Shown here one piece after another: positions 44,970 through 54,236 of a stretch of 64,000 nucleotides of DNA. The stretch is from positions 806,001 to 870,000 of the forward strand of contig NC_014394.1 in assembly GCF_000145255.1 (NCBI RefSeq), read 5' to 3'. A model generated the notes under the pieces. The model was not told the DNA's origin and did no database searches. It was given only the letters and a program-made list of their open reading frames with translations. The DNA comes from Gallionella capsiferriformans ES-2 (lineage in GTDB: Bacteria; Pseudomonadota; Gammaproteobacteria; Burkholderiales; Gallionellaceae). How positions within the stretch are numbered: the stretch's first letter is position 1; every line of letters starts with the position of its first letter. The position numbers and the translations under genes were made by a program.

Positions 44970-46730
44970 ATGAAAACAAAAATCGCATCGGTTGTCTTGG
45001 TACTTACAATGACGCTTTCAATGCATGGCTTTGCATCTACTTTTTTCTTTCCGGGAACACGACCTGTATCCACTTCTGGCGAGACGCCAAAATGGCTGCA
45101 TGATGGCCATGGTCATGACGGTTATGTAACGGTCACTTCCGAAGTCATTCCAACCAGCAGTTGCGTGCCTTTATCAAATCACACTTTTTGGGGGGGTGAA
45201 AAGACGCAATTAGTTCTTTCAATGGTGACAAACGGCTTTAAAAAGAATCTGGATGGCGGAGAAATACCGATTGCCGCTTTCGATGGGCGTGATAATGGCT
45301 CAGAGTGTGCCTCCCTTAGCACGCTCCCCATTAATATCGTTCCACTAGCGCTGCTCGAATCTTACTCAACGTTTAATCCCGGTGAACTCTCCATCGTGCT
45401 TAACGTAAAAAGCTCAAGTGACTCCAATCAAGATTTTATCGGCTCGGCAAAGCTAGTGCTAGGCGCGGCAGCCATGGTCGTAACGGGCGGTACTGCGACC
45501 GCGATTAGTGGCATTGCAGCAACCGTTGGCAATCCCGTGTTGTCTGAAACTCAATCTAGAACGAATACGCTTATGCAGGGGATGGTGAACGGAAAAACTC
45601 AGATTAGTTTGACTTGGCCGAAACTACGCAATGGACTTCGTACCATTGAAATCCCGGTCTACCGAGCCGAAAGCAACCTGGGTAGTACCCCTGACAAGAA
45701 GATTTTACAGCTGCAGGCGGATAACAAAACTGAAAAAACGGTGCTATTCACAGTTAGGCTATCGTTCAATTACGCCCGCTCTTTATTTGATCCTGCGGCA
45801 TCAGGCGTGCTCAATCAGCTAAATCCGGACAGCATTTCCGCAGCAAACGTACTAAATTATCTGCCGGTCAATAGCCACCACAATTTGCTGCAAACGCTCA
45901 ACGATACTTCTCCTAGCTTACTGGCTATCCTATCTGGGGCTCAAGGACACGACTTGTCCAATGCCTGTAGCATTGCTTTGGGAAAACTTGCAAAACTAGG
46001 TCTTAGCAATATGGATATATCCATCGTCATGAAGTCATTCATCGACGAATCAAAAGGCGGGGCAGACTGGTATAACAATCCTGCCATGGTAAAAAATTGT
46101 TTTGATCAAGCACCTAATGTTCAAGTATTTCTGGAAAAAATATATGGCGTATCAACCCCTAAATTTATCATTGGTGATGTACAAGATGGTATCGGGAAGT
46201 CCTATCGTGACTGGAGCGATATAATCGGGCCTGTGCTAGCCAATTTTCGAAATGCACTGATTGCAAAAGAAAATCGAATTAAAATTCTGGCAGATTGGAA
46301 TGATAAGCGGGACATTAAAGTGTCCTTTTCTCCGGAAATTCAAGCATGGTCAGCGACGCCAGAAACGGATCTATCCAAAAATGATCAATATCCGGGGCTG
46401 AAAAAATTAGTCAGCAACGAGATTAAAACCATGGGTTGTTTTATATACAAAGATCCCGAAAATTTAAGCATAAGCAACCCGGGTGCTTATTTTATATTAG
46501 AGGGGGCAAATGAAAACTTTTGGCTGGGAAATATTAAAGTGACCGCTGGTACGATCAGCCGAATTTCAAGTCTCGATATCGCAGAGCTGGGCAGCGACTG
46601 GCAGAGACATTTTGAATCGTATCGCTATCCGGGTGGCGATTGCGCGCTCATTTTAGCCCGGCTTAAGAGGAAAGCCGCCGCCAATTTGAATAGCCTGCTA
46701 AGCGAGAATATTGCTCAACCAAAGCAATAG
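44970..46730 (+). CDS. Large secreted protein of unknown function
   Basis: A 586-residue protein with a clear Sec signal peptide (cleavage after MHGFA-S). The mature part starts with an aromatic stretch and a His/Asp-rich segment (HDGHGHDGY). A hydrophobic Gly/Ala segment at about 165-195 (LVLGAAAMVVTGGTATAI) could insert in a membrane. About six Cys suggest disulfides. I do not recognise the family. It stands alone with TGAGG 7 bp before the second of two tandem ATGs. Codon use resembles its neighbours less than the core genes do, being AT-richer. Confidence 0.8.
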   Translation: MKTKIASVVLVLTMTLSMHGFASTFFFPGTRPVSTSGETPKWLHDGHGHDGYVTVTSEVIPTSSCVPLSNHTFWGGEKTQLVLSMVTNGFKKNLDGGEIPIAAFDGRDNGSECASLSTLPINIVPLALLESYSTFNPGELSIVLNVKSSSDSNQDFIGSAKLVLGAAAMVVTGGTATAISGIAATVGNPVLSETQSRTNTLMQGMVNGKTQISLTWPKLRNGLRTIEIPVYRAESNLGSTPDKKILQLQADNKTEKTVLFTVRLSFNYARSLFDPAASGVLNQLNPDSISAANVLNYLPVNSHHNLLQTLNDTSPSLLAILSGAQGHDLSNACSIALGKLAKLGLSNMDISIVMKSFIDESKGGADWYNNPAMVKNCFDQAPNVQVFLEKIYGVSTPKFIIGDVQDGIGKSYRDWSDIIGPVLANFRNALIAKENRIKILADWNDKRDIKVSFSPEIQAWSATPETDLSKNDQYPGLKKLVSNEIKTMGCFIYKDPENLSISNPGAYFILEGANENFWLGNIKVTAGTISRISSLDIAELGSDWQRHFESYRYPGGDCALILARLKRKAAANLNSLLSENIAQPKQ

Positions 46731-46866
46731 GAAACCTCTCTTCACGTATTCGCAGCCAGATTCATTCACGCATCGTGCATCAGATCCGGGTACAAAGCTA
46801 CGCTATGCGGAAGCTGGAACTCCCGCGACTTGCAGGCGTGCTTTGTCGACTTGAATGTTGCCAGCT

Positions 46867-48333
46867 TTAGCGGTTTTTGGTCTTGCTCATGAAGACCGTG
46901 ATTTCTTCTCTGTCGTGATAGAGCTGCTTTGCGATTAGCTTGTAGCTGATGCCTTCCATATCCAGCAGCTTTCGGATACCGCCCAGCGCAGCATCGGTTG
47001 CGGTGACGCGCTGCTTCATCGGAAGTTTAAGGTTGAAGATCGCGTGTTTGCACCAGCCTGAGACAAACCAGTTGCCGATAAGCTCGGCGACTTTGGCGGG
47101 CTTTTCCACCATGTCGCAAATCAGCCAGTCGACCGCTTTGCGTGGTGTGAACTTGAAGCCGTCCTGCATCAGGTGTTCGACCGCCGGATTTTTGGCCAGC
47201 ACGCCTTTCATCGGTCCGTTGTCGACGGCGGTCACGCGCATGCCGCGTTTGACCATCTGCCACGTCCAGCCGCCGGGGGCAGCACCCAAATCTACCGCCG
47301 TCATGCCAGAACGCAGCAGTCGGGACTGCTCGCCCTTATCCATAAATACATCGATGGCTTCGGCAAGTTTTAACGTGGAACGGCTGGGCGCTTCAGCCGG
47401 CATTGATTGGCGACTGATGCCCATCAGTGCATCCGCGCTGTTATACGGATCGCTCGTGCCGATCAGGGCGGCGGATTTGTCGGGGAAGAAAATATGCAGG
47501 CGCGGTAATTTGCGACTCTCCGCAGGATCCGTGTCAACCAAGCGTCCCTGTTCGCGCAGTGCTGCTTCCAGCAGGGGCTGAAAACGGCGGGTGAAGGCGG
47601 TGAGCGTCTTGCCATCGTTGGTGTCGGGCACTTCCAGCCACAGGGTGCCAAAGGTGCCGGGCAGCGCGGCAATCGCACTGAGGATGGGGGTGAGGCGATC
47701 GCGTTCGGGCAACTCTTCGATGATGTGGTGTAAACAGATCAGTTGACGCGCAAAAATCAGGTCGCTGTAAGCGAGCGATTGTCCGTTGATGGCAACCAGC
47801 GCATAACCGCTGTTCGGCAGAATCCCGGGTTGCTCACTCAATACCGGGCGTTGTCGGCGTGCTTGCCCCACGGCTTCTTGCGTGCAGTCTTGCTCAAAGC
47901 CCGGGCGGCAATACAGCAGCCAGTGTGTCAATGCGCCATTATTTGAAGTGGCAACATGCGGTTTTTTGGTGACAGGCGGCGCTACATTCAAATCCAGCAG
48001 TCTGGACATCTTGGTGCCGACGCGGCGCGGGGCGGCTACAGGTGCCGGCGTAATTTTTGATGCGGGTTTTCCGCCGTTACGCGGTGCGGAATTGCCGCGC
48101 CCGGGTGCTTTGTTATCGGTCTGGCGCGGCGCTGCCGTGCCTCGTGTTTTGTCCGTCTGACGCGGTGTTGTCGGCGCGCGGCGTGCTGATGGCGCAGATT
48201 TTGCGTCAATAGCCTTTGTGCCGCCCTCGCGACGCGGTTTGGCGTTCGCTCTGTCAGGTGTTTGTTTCGCATCAGTGCGACGCGGCTTTGCCGTATCGGT
48301 TGAGGCTCGTTTTGGTTTTGGTGTCGTTTGCAT
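46867..48333 (-). CDS. rlmM: 23S rRNA C2498 2'-O-ribose methyltransferase with long basic N-terminus
   Basis: The C-terminal 350 residues are RlmM: a THUMP-like N-domain starting LLYCRPGFEQDCTQEA, then a SAM-binding site VDLGAAPGGWTWQMVKRG. A catalytic Asp is in WLICDMVEKP, and Lys in FNLKLPMKQR, ending HDREEITVFM. The first 135 residues are absent from the usual 360-residue enzyme. They are rich in Lys, Arg, Pro, Thr and Ala with repeated PRR/PRQTD units, probably disordered, and may bind RNA. The ATG at 48333 lacks a clear ribosome site; a Met near residue 109 is a possible internal start. Confidence 0.9.
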   Translation of the reverse strand: MQTTPKPKRASTDTAKPRRTDAKQTPDRANAKPRREGGTKAIDAKSAPSARRAPTTPRQTDKTRGTAAPRQTDNKAPGRGNSAPRNGGKPASKITPAPVAAPRRVGTKMSRLLDLNVAPPVTKKPHVATSNNGALTHWLLYCRPGFEQDCTQEAVGQARRQRPVLSEQPGILPNSGYALVAINGQSLAYSDLIFARQLICLHHIIEELPERDRLTPILSAIAALPGTFGTLWLEVPDTNDGKTLTAFTRRFQPLLEAALREQGRLVDTDPAESRKLPRLHIFFPDKSAALIGTSDPYNSADALMGISRQSMPAEAPSRSTLKLAEAIDVFMDKGEQSRLLRSGMTAVDLGAAPGGWTWQMVKRGMRVTAVDNGPMKGVLAKNPAVEHLMQDGFKFTPRKAVDWLICDMVEKPAKVAELIGNWFVSGWCKHAIFNLKLPMKQRVTATDAALGGIRKLLDMEGISYKLIAKQLYHDREEITVFMSKTKNR

Positions 48334-48414
48334 AGGGCGTATTGTGGCACAGGTTGGGGAGGCAGGCGCTAAGGTGGTAATATCTCAAGTTCTTTTTTGT
48401 GCAGAATAACGTAA

Positions 48415-49071
48415 ATGAGTAAACGCTACGACTTGATCGTGTTCGACTGGGACGGTACGGTGATGGACTCCACGGCGATTATCGCAGGCTCCATCCAGTC
48501 AGCCTGTCGCGACCTCGAATTGACGGTGCCCGATGATGAAACGGCGCGCCATGTAATCGGCTTAGGATTAATGCAGGCCTTGCGTCACGCCGTGCCCGAT
48601 GCGCCCGAGGCGATGTACGAGCCGCTGGTGGCGCGCTATCGACATCATTTTTTGTCGCAGGATCAGGCGATCCCGTTGTTCGAGGGCGCGCGGGAGACCA
48701 TCGTGGAATTGCATGAGGCAGGTTACCGCTTAGGGGTTGCGACCGGAAAAAATCGGGCTGGGCTTGATCGGGTGCTCGAATCGTCCGGCATGAAACACTA
48801 TTTTCATGCGACGCGCACCGCAGATCTGACCGCTTCCAAGCCGCATCCTGCGATGTTGCTGGAACTGATGGCGGAATTGGCTGTCAGTGCTGAGCGCACG
48901 TTGATGGTGGGCGATACGACACACGACGTGCTGCTGGCGCAAAATGCCGGCGTGGATGTGGTCGCGGTCGCGTTTGGCGCACATCCTGAAGATCAGTTGC
49001 TGGCACTGAAACCTTTGGCACTGATGCAGGATTTTTCACAGCTACGGGCCTGGTTTAGGCTTAATGCATAA
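48415..49071 (+). CDS. HAD-family phosphatase, phosphoglycolate phosphatase-like
   Basis: A 218-residue HAD hydrolase. Motif I is FDWDGTVMDS (nucleophile Asp), motif II TGK, motif III the Lys in SKPHP and motif IV GDTTHDVLLA. The cap region is alpha-helical, as in Gph. It resembles the phosphatase commonly found next to rluC and sppA in Betaproteobacteria; here sppA follows 18 bp later. The substrate is not fixed by the sequence. Confidence 0.88.
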   Translation: MSKRYDLIVFDWDGTVMDSTAIIAGSIQSACRDLELTVPDDETARHVIGLGLMQALRHAVPDAPEAMYEPLVARYRHHFLSQDQAIPLFEGARETIVELHEAGYRLGVATGKNRAGLDRVLESSGMKHYFHATRTADLTASKPHPAMLLELMAELAVSAERTLMVGDTTHDVLLAQNAGVDVVAVAFGAHPEDQLLALKPLALMQDFSQLRAWFRLNA

Positions 49072-49089
49072 AAATTATTAAGGAACAAA

Positions 49090-50031
49090 ATGTCTGATCA
49101 GAATTGGGAACGCGGCGTACTGGAGAAACTGGCCATGTCGGCGATTGTTGAGCAGCGCCGTGCGCGGCACTGGAGTATTTTTTTCAAGGTGCTGACCTTC
49201 GGTTATCTGTTTGTGATTCTGTTTGTGTTGATGGGCTGGTTTGACAAGAGCGAAACCGCGTTGAGCACCGGTAAACACACCGCTTTAGTCGATATGCAGG
49301 GTGTCATCGCCGCAGATTCGGCAGCGAGTGCGGACAATTTGATTCCGGGGCTGCAGGCAGCCTTCAAGGACAAAGGAACTCAGGGCGTGATTCTGCGCAT
49401 CAACAGTCCGGGCGGTAGTCCCGTTCAGGCAGGTCAAATCAACGATGAGATTCGTCGCCTGCGCGTCAAGTATCCGGCGATCCCGTTGTATGTGGTCGTC
49501 GAGGATATTTGCGCCTCGGGCGGTTATTATGTGGCGGCGGCTGCAGATAAAATTTTCGTGGATAAAGCGAGTCTGATCGGCTCCATCGGCGTGTTGATGG
49601 ATGGTTTCGGTTTTACTGGGACCATGGAAAAGCTCGGTGTTGAGCGTCGTCTGGTGACCGCAGGCAGTAACAAGGGTTTCATGGATCCGTTCTCCGCCGT
49701 GCGCCCCGATCAGCAGGAATACGCCAAGCAAATGCTCGCGCAAATCCACCAGCAGTTCATTGACGTGGTCAAGCAGGGGCGCGGCAAGCGTCTGAAGGAG
49801 ACGCCTGATACGTTCAGTGGTCTGGTGTGGAACGGTCAGGCCGGTATCGAGATGGGGCTGGCCGATGGTTATGGTAGTGTCGAATCGGTGGCGCGCGATG
49901 TGATCAAGGCTGAAGAAGTCGTCGACTTTACCGTGAAGGAAGGTTTTGCCGACCGCTTGGCCAAGCGCTTTGGCGCAGGCGTTGCGAGTGCAATCAGCTT
50001 TTCAACCCAGAGCGGGGTGACGCTGCGGTAA
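49090..50031 (+). CDS. sppA: Signal peptide peptidase, S49 family
   Basis: A 313-residue inner-membrane protease with one N-terminal helix (about 33-53). The Lys general base and nucleophilic Ser are in the S49 core (INSPGGSPVQAG and ASGGYYVAAAADKI, then SLIGSIGVL). It is the short 36-kDa-like SppA form, which assembles into oligomers and clears leftover signal peptides. AAGGAA precedes the ATG. It forms a likely operon with the HAD phosphatase. Confidence 0.92.
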   Translation: MSDQNWERGVLEKLAMSAIVEQRRARHWSIFFKVLTFGYLFVILFVLMGWFDKSETALSTGKHTALVDMQGVIAADSAASADNLIPGLQAAFKDKGTQGVILRINSPGGSPVQAGQINDEIRRLRVKYPAIPLYVVVEDICASGGYYVAAAADKIFVDKASLIGSIGVLMDGFGFTGTMEKLGVERRLVTAGSNKGFMDPFSAVRPDQQEYAKQMLAQIHQQFIDVVKQGRGKRLKETPDTFSGLVWNGQAGIEMGLADGYGSVESVARDVIKAEEVVDFTVKEGFADRLAKRFGAGVASAISFSTQSGVTLR

Positions 50032-50046
50032 GAGCAGGATTCAGGA

Positions 50047-50682
50047 TCAGCGCAACAGGGGCTTTAAGGCTTGCAGTACGTTGCGCATGACCTGGGGTTG
50101 TGAGGCGGCTGCGGGGTGCAGATTGTCGGCCTGAAACTGCTCTGCACCGACGCCGTCAAGCAGAAAGGGCAGTAGGCTGACGCGATTTTTTGCGGCGATA
50201 CGCGGGAACATGCTCTGAAACTGACTGATATAGGGTTCGCCGTAATTGGGCGGAAGCTTCATGCCGATCAGCAAGGTCTTAATCTGTGGTTGTTTGAGTT
50301 GTACCATGATGTCATTCAGGTTGCTTTCGATGTCGGCGGTGCTGAACCCGCGCAGCCCGTCGTTGGCACCCAATTCCACGATGACGATCGCGGGCTTATA
50401 TTGTTCCAGCAGCCGGGCCAGACGCTGGCGGCCACCCAATGAGGTTTCGCCGCTGATGCTGGCGTTGATGATTTTGAAGCCCGAGCGGCTGCTATCCAAC
50501 TGAAGTTGCAACAGGCTGGGCCAGCTCTCTGCGATATCCAGTCCGTAGCCAGCCGACAGGCTGTCACCAAATATCAAAATACTTTTTTGCGGCGCGGCCT
50601 GTGTGGCGAAGGGCAGGCTGAGTGCGACTAGCAGCAGCGCAGTTCTGAAGATAAATAAAATTTGCGGGGTAAAATTTTTCAT
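50047..50682 (-). CDS. tesA: Arylesterase / lysophospholipase (SGNH hydrolase)
   Basis: A 211-residue periplasmic SGNH hydrolase. A signal peptide ends near ATQAAP. The blocks are GDSLSAGYGL (nucleophile Ser), GETSLGG, GANDGLRG and DNLHP (catalytic Asp-His). It hydrolyses thioesters and lysophospholipids. The start codon shares two bases with that of the divergent ATPase gene (CATG at 50680-50683), so each transcript must begin inside or near the other gene. This tesA/ybbA pairing also exists in E. coli. Confidence 0.93.
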   Translation of the reverse strand: MKNFTPQILFIFRTALLLVALSLPFATQAAPQKSILIFGDSLSAGYGLDIAESWPSLLQLQLDSSRSGFKIINASISGETSLGGRQRLARLLEQYKPAIVIVELGANDGLRGFSTADIESNLNDIMVQLKQPQIKTLLIGMKLPPNYGEPYISQFQSMFPRIAAKNRVSLLPFLLDGVGAEQFQADNLHPAAASQPQVMRNVLQALKPLLR

Positions 50683-51349
50683 GACGGCAATTGTGCAGGC
50701 GGTGAGCCTAGGTAAGCAAGTATTAAGTGGCGGACAACCGTTGACCATCTTGCACGAGATAAGTTTCACGCTGTCAGCGGGTGAGAGCATGGCCATCACA
50801 GGCGCGTCCGGTTCAGGCAAGTCAACCCTGCTGGGCTTGCTGGCGGGGCTCGATGTGCCCAGCAGCGGCACGGTAAAGCTGAGCGGGACGGATTTGTTTT
50901 TGCTCGATGAAGATGGGCGTGCCAGATTGAGGGCTAAGTTGGCAGGTTTCGTGTTCCAGTCATTTCAATTGCTGCCTACCTTGAGTGCGCTGGAAAACGT
51001 CATGTTGCCGCTGGAGTTGCAGGGTAGGCGGGACGCGCGTGCGCGGGCGTTGGCATCGCTTCAAGAGGTGGGGTTGTCGTCGCGCACGCATCATTTGCCT
51101 AAGCATCTCTCGGGCGGCGAGCAGCAGCGTGTCGCACTGGCGCGTGCCTTCGTCTCTGGGCCGAAGATTTTGTTTGCCGACGAGCCTACCGGAAATCTCG
51201 ATGCGGGCAACGGCGCGCAGATTATGGATTTGATGTTCGATTTAAATCGTATTCAGGGCACAACGCTGATTCTGGTCACGCACGATGAACTGTTGTCAAA
51301 GCGCTGCGGTAAGCAATTGCGCCTCGAAGGCGGACGGATAGTTCTGTGA
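50681..51349 (+). CDS. ybbA: ABC exporter ATP-binding protein (YbbA/LolD type)
   Basis: A 222-residue ATPase: Walker A GASGSGKST, Q-loop FVFQSFQLLP, signature LSGGEQQRVALARAF, Walker B ILFADEPTGNLD and switch VTHD. It belongs to the MacB/LolD group and works with the large permease encoded next (4-bp overlap). Its ATG overlaps that of the divergent tesA. The substrate of this exporter is not known. Confidence 0.93.
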   Translation: MTAIVQAVSLGKQVLSGGQPLTILHEISFTLSAGESMAITGASGSGKSTLLGLLAGLDVPSSGTVKLSGTDLFLLDEDGRARLRAKLAGFVFQSFQLLPTLSALENVMLPLELQGRRDARARALASLQEVGLSSRTHHLPKHLSGGEQQRVALARAFVSGPKILFADEPTGNLDAGNGAQIMDLMFDLNRIQGTTLILVTHDELLSKRCGKQLRLEGGRIVL

Positions 51350-53865
51350 GTATGCGGAGCTATTTGCAGGCGCTGAATTTTTTCCGTCGTGACTGGCGCG
51401 CAGGAGAGTGGCGCGTGTTGATGCTGGCGTTAGTGCTGGCGGTGGGTAGTCTCGCGACCGTGGGTTTGTTTGCCGACCGGGTCCGTCAGGCATTGAGCCA
51501 GCAGGCGGCCAGTTTACTGGGGGCGGATCTGCGCATCAGCTCAACACGCCCGTTTTCGCCCGAATACCGCAAACTGGCAGAGATGCACGGCCTTCGTGTG
51601 GCGGAAAGTCGAACCTTTCCCAGTATGGTGTCGCATCAGGATCAGGTGACGTTAGCCGAGATTCAGTCTGTGCCGGCGGGTTATCCGTTGCGCGGCAAGC
51701 TCGACATCAACGACGGCACAACGCATGTTGCAACAGGGATCCCTCATGCGGGTTCGGTATGGGTGGACGAGCGGCTGATGCGCCGTTTTGATCTGCATAT
51801 CGGCGATGAGCTGGGTGTGGGGCAGCGACGCTTTGTCGTATCTGCCCGCATCGTCAAAGACATCGATCAGTCGGTCGGTTTTGCCAGTTTTTCGTCGCGT
51901 GTATTGATGAATGAGGCGGATGTGGCGGGTACCGGCTTGCTGCAAGAGGGCAGTCGCATCGCGTACCGGCTGATGATCGCGGGAGAGCCTGCGCCCATCT
52001 CTGCACTGCGCATGGCGTTAAAGGAGATGCTCGCAAGCGGCGAAAAACTCGAAGACGTAACGGACGCGCGTCCGGAAATTCGCACTGCGTTGGAGCGCGC
52101 GGAGCAGTTCCTGGGCTTGGCAGCCCTCACTACGGCGCTGCTGGCCGGCGTTGCGGTGATGCTGGCGGCGCGGCGTTACGTGTTACGGCATCTGGATGCT
52201 TGCGCGGTGATGCGCTGCTTAGGAATAACGCAATCGGCGCTGCTGCGGATTTTTTTGTATCAATTCTTGATCGCCGGACTCCTCGCTGTGTCAGTTGGTT
52301 TGCTGTCGGGTTATCTGGTGCAGGCAGCGCTCGTTGAATGGGTGATGCGCGCAGCAGAGTTGCCGCAACCGGGATTTTTGCCCGCCATCAAGGCGGCACT
52401 GAGCGGTTTTGCCTTGCTGTTCGGTTTTGCCTTTTTGCCTTTGCTGCAATTGCGCCGAATTTCTCCGCTGCGCGTGATACGACGCGAACTGGGCTTGCCG
52501 GGTGTCAGTGGCTGGTTGGTGTACGGCGCAGCGGCCCTGGTGCTGGCAGCGCTGTTTTTGTGGCAGGCAGGTTCCTTCAAGCTTGGGATATTTGTATTGG
52601 CGGGATTGCTAGTCGGGCTCTTGCTGGCGTGGGGTGTGGCCTGGTTGTGGCTGCGGATTTTGGCCTATACGGCCGTGCGATATGCGTGGCCGCATTCCTT
52701 GCGCAAACTGGCAACAAGCAGTGTGGCGGTGCAGGTGGTCGCGCTGAGTCTGGGCGGCATGGCCTTGCTGGTGCTGACGCTGGTGCGCGGGGATTTGCTG
52801 CAAAACTGGCAGGGGAAATTGCCGATTGATGCGCCAAACCGTTTTGTGGTTGGTATTCAGCCCGAACAGCGTCTGTCTTTGCAGGAATTTTTCAGGCAGC
52901 AGGCCGTATCTGAGCCTGAATTGTTGCCTATGGTGAAAGGGCGTCTTGTTGCCGTCAACGGGCAGGCCGTCAGCGCCGGTAATTTTTCTGATGCTAGGGC
53001 GAAGGGTCTGATTGAGCGGGAGTTCAATTTGTCCTATGCCCAAAAAATGCCTGCCTGGAATACGCTGGTGCAGGGTAAATGGTGGCAGCGGGAGAGTGAT
53101 GCCGCAGGCATCGGGCACACACCGGCGTCCCCCTTGCGGGGAAATGAAGATAATAATGCCGAGTTGTCAGTTGAAGAGGGGATCGCCAAGACCTTGAATA
53201 TTCATCTGGGCGATCAATTGACCTATGACGTGGCGGGCAGCCATTTTTCAGCGCCGGTCACCAGTCTGCGCCGCGTACAGTGGGATTCGATGCGGGTGAA
53301 TTTTTTCGTAATTGCGACGCCCGGTTTGTTGCAGGATTATCCTGCCAGTTATCTCGCCAGCTTTTATCTGCCGTCCGATAAAGTGCAGGCGGGTGATGCG
53401 CTCTCCCGGCAATTTCCCAATATGCTGCTGATCGATATTCGCGATGTCATTGAACAGGTGCGCGGCATTATCGAACACGTCGCGCAAACGATCAGCGTGG
53501 TGTTTGTGTATACCCTGTTGTCCGGACTGCTGGTGCTGTATGCGGCCCTGCTTGCAACGCAGGACGAGCGGATTCATGAAGCCGCTGTTTTGCGCGTACT
53601 GGGTGCGGAGAGTGCCTATTTGCGACGTCTGTACCTGAGTGAGTTTGCAGTAATCGGACTGTTAAGCGGTTTGCTGGCATCGGTTGGTGCGGTGGCACTG
53701 GGTTGGGGGTTGGCGCACTATGTGCTGGATATTCCTTACGGCTCGAACCGTTTTATATGGCTGGCAGGAGTGACAGGCGGTATTTTTCTGGTAATGCTGG
53801 TGGGGTATTTGTCGACGCGCCGCTTAACACAAATACCGCCGTTACTCGTTTTGCGGGGCGAATAA
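51346..53865 (+). CDS. ybbP: ABC exporter permease (YbbP type)
   Basis: 839 residues with FtsX-like topology: a first helix (about 23-45), a large periplasmic domain, three helices (about 255-380), a middle helix pair (about 395-440), a second periplasmic domain and a final FtsX trio. It is a duplicated FtsX permease of the YbbP type. The GTG start overlaps the ybbA stop; an ATG lies two codons further. The pair next to TesA suggests lipid or envelope export, as hypothesised for other genomes. Confidence 0.9.
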   Translation: MSMRSYLQALNFFRRDWRAGEWRVLMLALVLAVGSLATVGLFADRVRQALSQQAASLLGADLRISSTRPFSPEYRKLAEMHGLRVAESRTFPSMVSHQDQVTLAEIQSVPAGYPLRGKLDINDGTTHVATGIPHAGSVWVDERLMRRFDLHIGDELGVGQRRFVVSARIVKDIDQSVGFASFSSRVLMNEADVAGTGLLQEGSRIAYRLMIAGEPAPISALRMALKEMLASGEKLEDVTDARPEIRTALERAEQFLGLAALTTALLAGVAVMLAARRYVLRHLDACAVMRCLGITQSALLRIFLYQFLIAGLLAVSVGLLSGYLVQAALVEWVMRAAELPQPGFLPAIKAALSGFALLFGFAFLPLLQLRRISPLRVIRRELGLPGVSGWLVYGAAALVLAALFLWQAGSFKLGIFVLAGLLVGLLLAWGVAWLWLRILAYTAVRYAWPHSLRKLATSSVAVQVVALSLGGMALLVLTLVRGDLLQNWQGKLPIDAPNRFVVGIQPEQRLSLQEFFRQQAVSEPELLPMVKGRLVAVNGQAVSAGNFSDARAKGLIEREFNLSYAQKMPAWNTLVQGKWWQRESDAAGIGHTPASPLRGNEDNNAELSVEEGIAKTLNIHLGDQLTYDVAGSHFSAPVTSLRRVQWDSMRVNFFVIATPGLLQDYPASYLASFYLPSDKVQAGDALSRQFPNMLLIDIRDVIEQVRGIIEHVAQTISVVFVYTLLSGLLVLYAALLATQDERIHEAAVLRVLGAESAYLRRLYLSEFAVIGLLSGLLASVGAVALGWGLAHYVLDIPYGSNRFIWLAGVTGGIFLVMLVGYLSTRRLTQIPPLLVLRGE

Positions 53866-53908
53866 CGGTTTTGTTTCATCTGCTTGTTTGCTCGTTTTGC
53901 GGATGTAG

Positions 53909-53937
53909 TTGGGAATTTCCGGCAACTTTGGTACAAT
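53909..53937 (+). promoter_or_regulatory. Sigma70 promoter of acpP
   Basis: TTGGGA (53909-53914) and TACAAT (53932-53937) are separated by 17 bp. They lie 41 bp before the acpP start. Confidence 0.6.
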
Positions 53938-53978
53938 GCACAAGCTTTTTTAACTTATAACAGGGTGGGAGTCTTAAA

Positions 53979-54212
53979 ATGTCTATTGAGCTGCGTGTAA
54001 AAAAGATCGTATCTGAACAACTGGGCGTGAACGAATCTGAAGTAAAGAACGAATCGTCTTTCGTCAACGATCTGGGTGCTGATTCCCTTGATACCGTTGA
54101 GCTGGTGATGGCGCTGGAAGAAGAATTCGAATGCGAAATCCCTGATGAAGACGCAGAAACGATTACCACTGTACAACAAGCCATCGATTACGTCCTGGCT
54201 CATCAAAAGTAA
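53979..54212 (+). CDS. acpP: Acyl carrier protein
   Basis: A 77-residue acidic protein with the phosphopantetheine Ser in [18 protein letters not shown]. It carries acyl chains in fatty acid synthesis. fabF follows 24 bp downstream. The usual upstream plsX-fabHDG genes are not here; the ybbP gene is, so the fab cluster is split in this genome. A good promoter lies upstream. Confidence 0.97.
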   Translation: MSIELRVKKIVSEQLGVNESEVKNESSFVNDLGADSLDTVELVMALEEEFECEIPDEDAETITTVQQAIDYVLAHQK

Positions 54213-54236
54213 TTATTCACTGTCGGCGGAGCTAAT

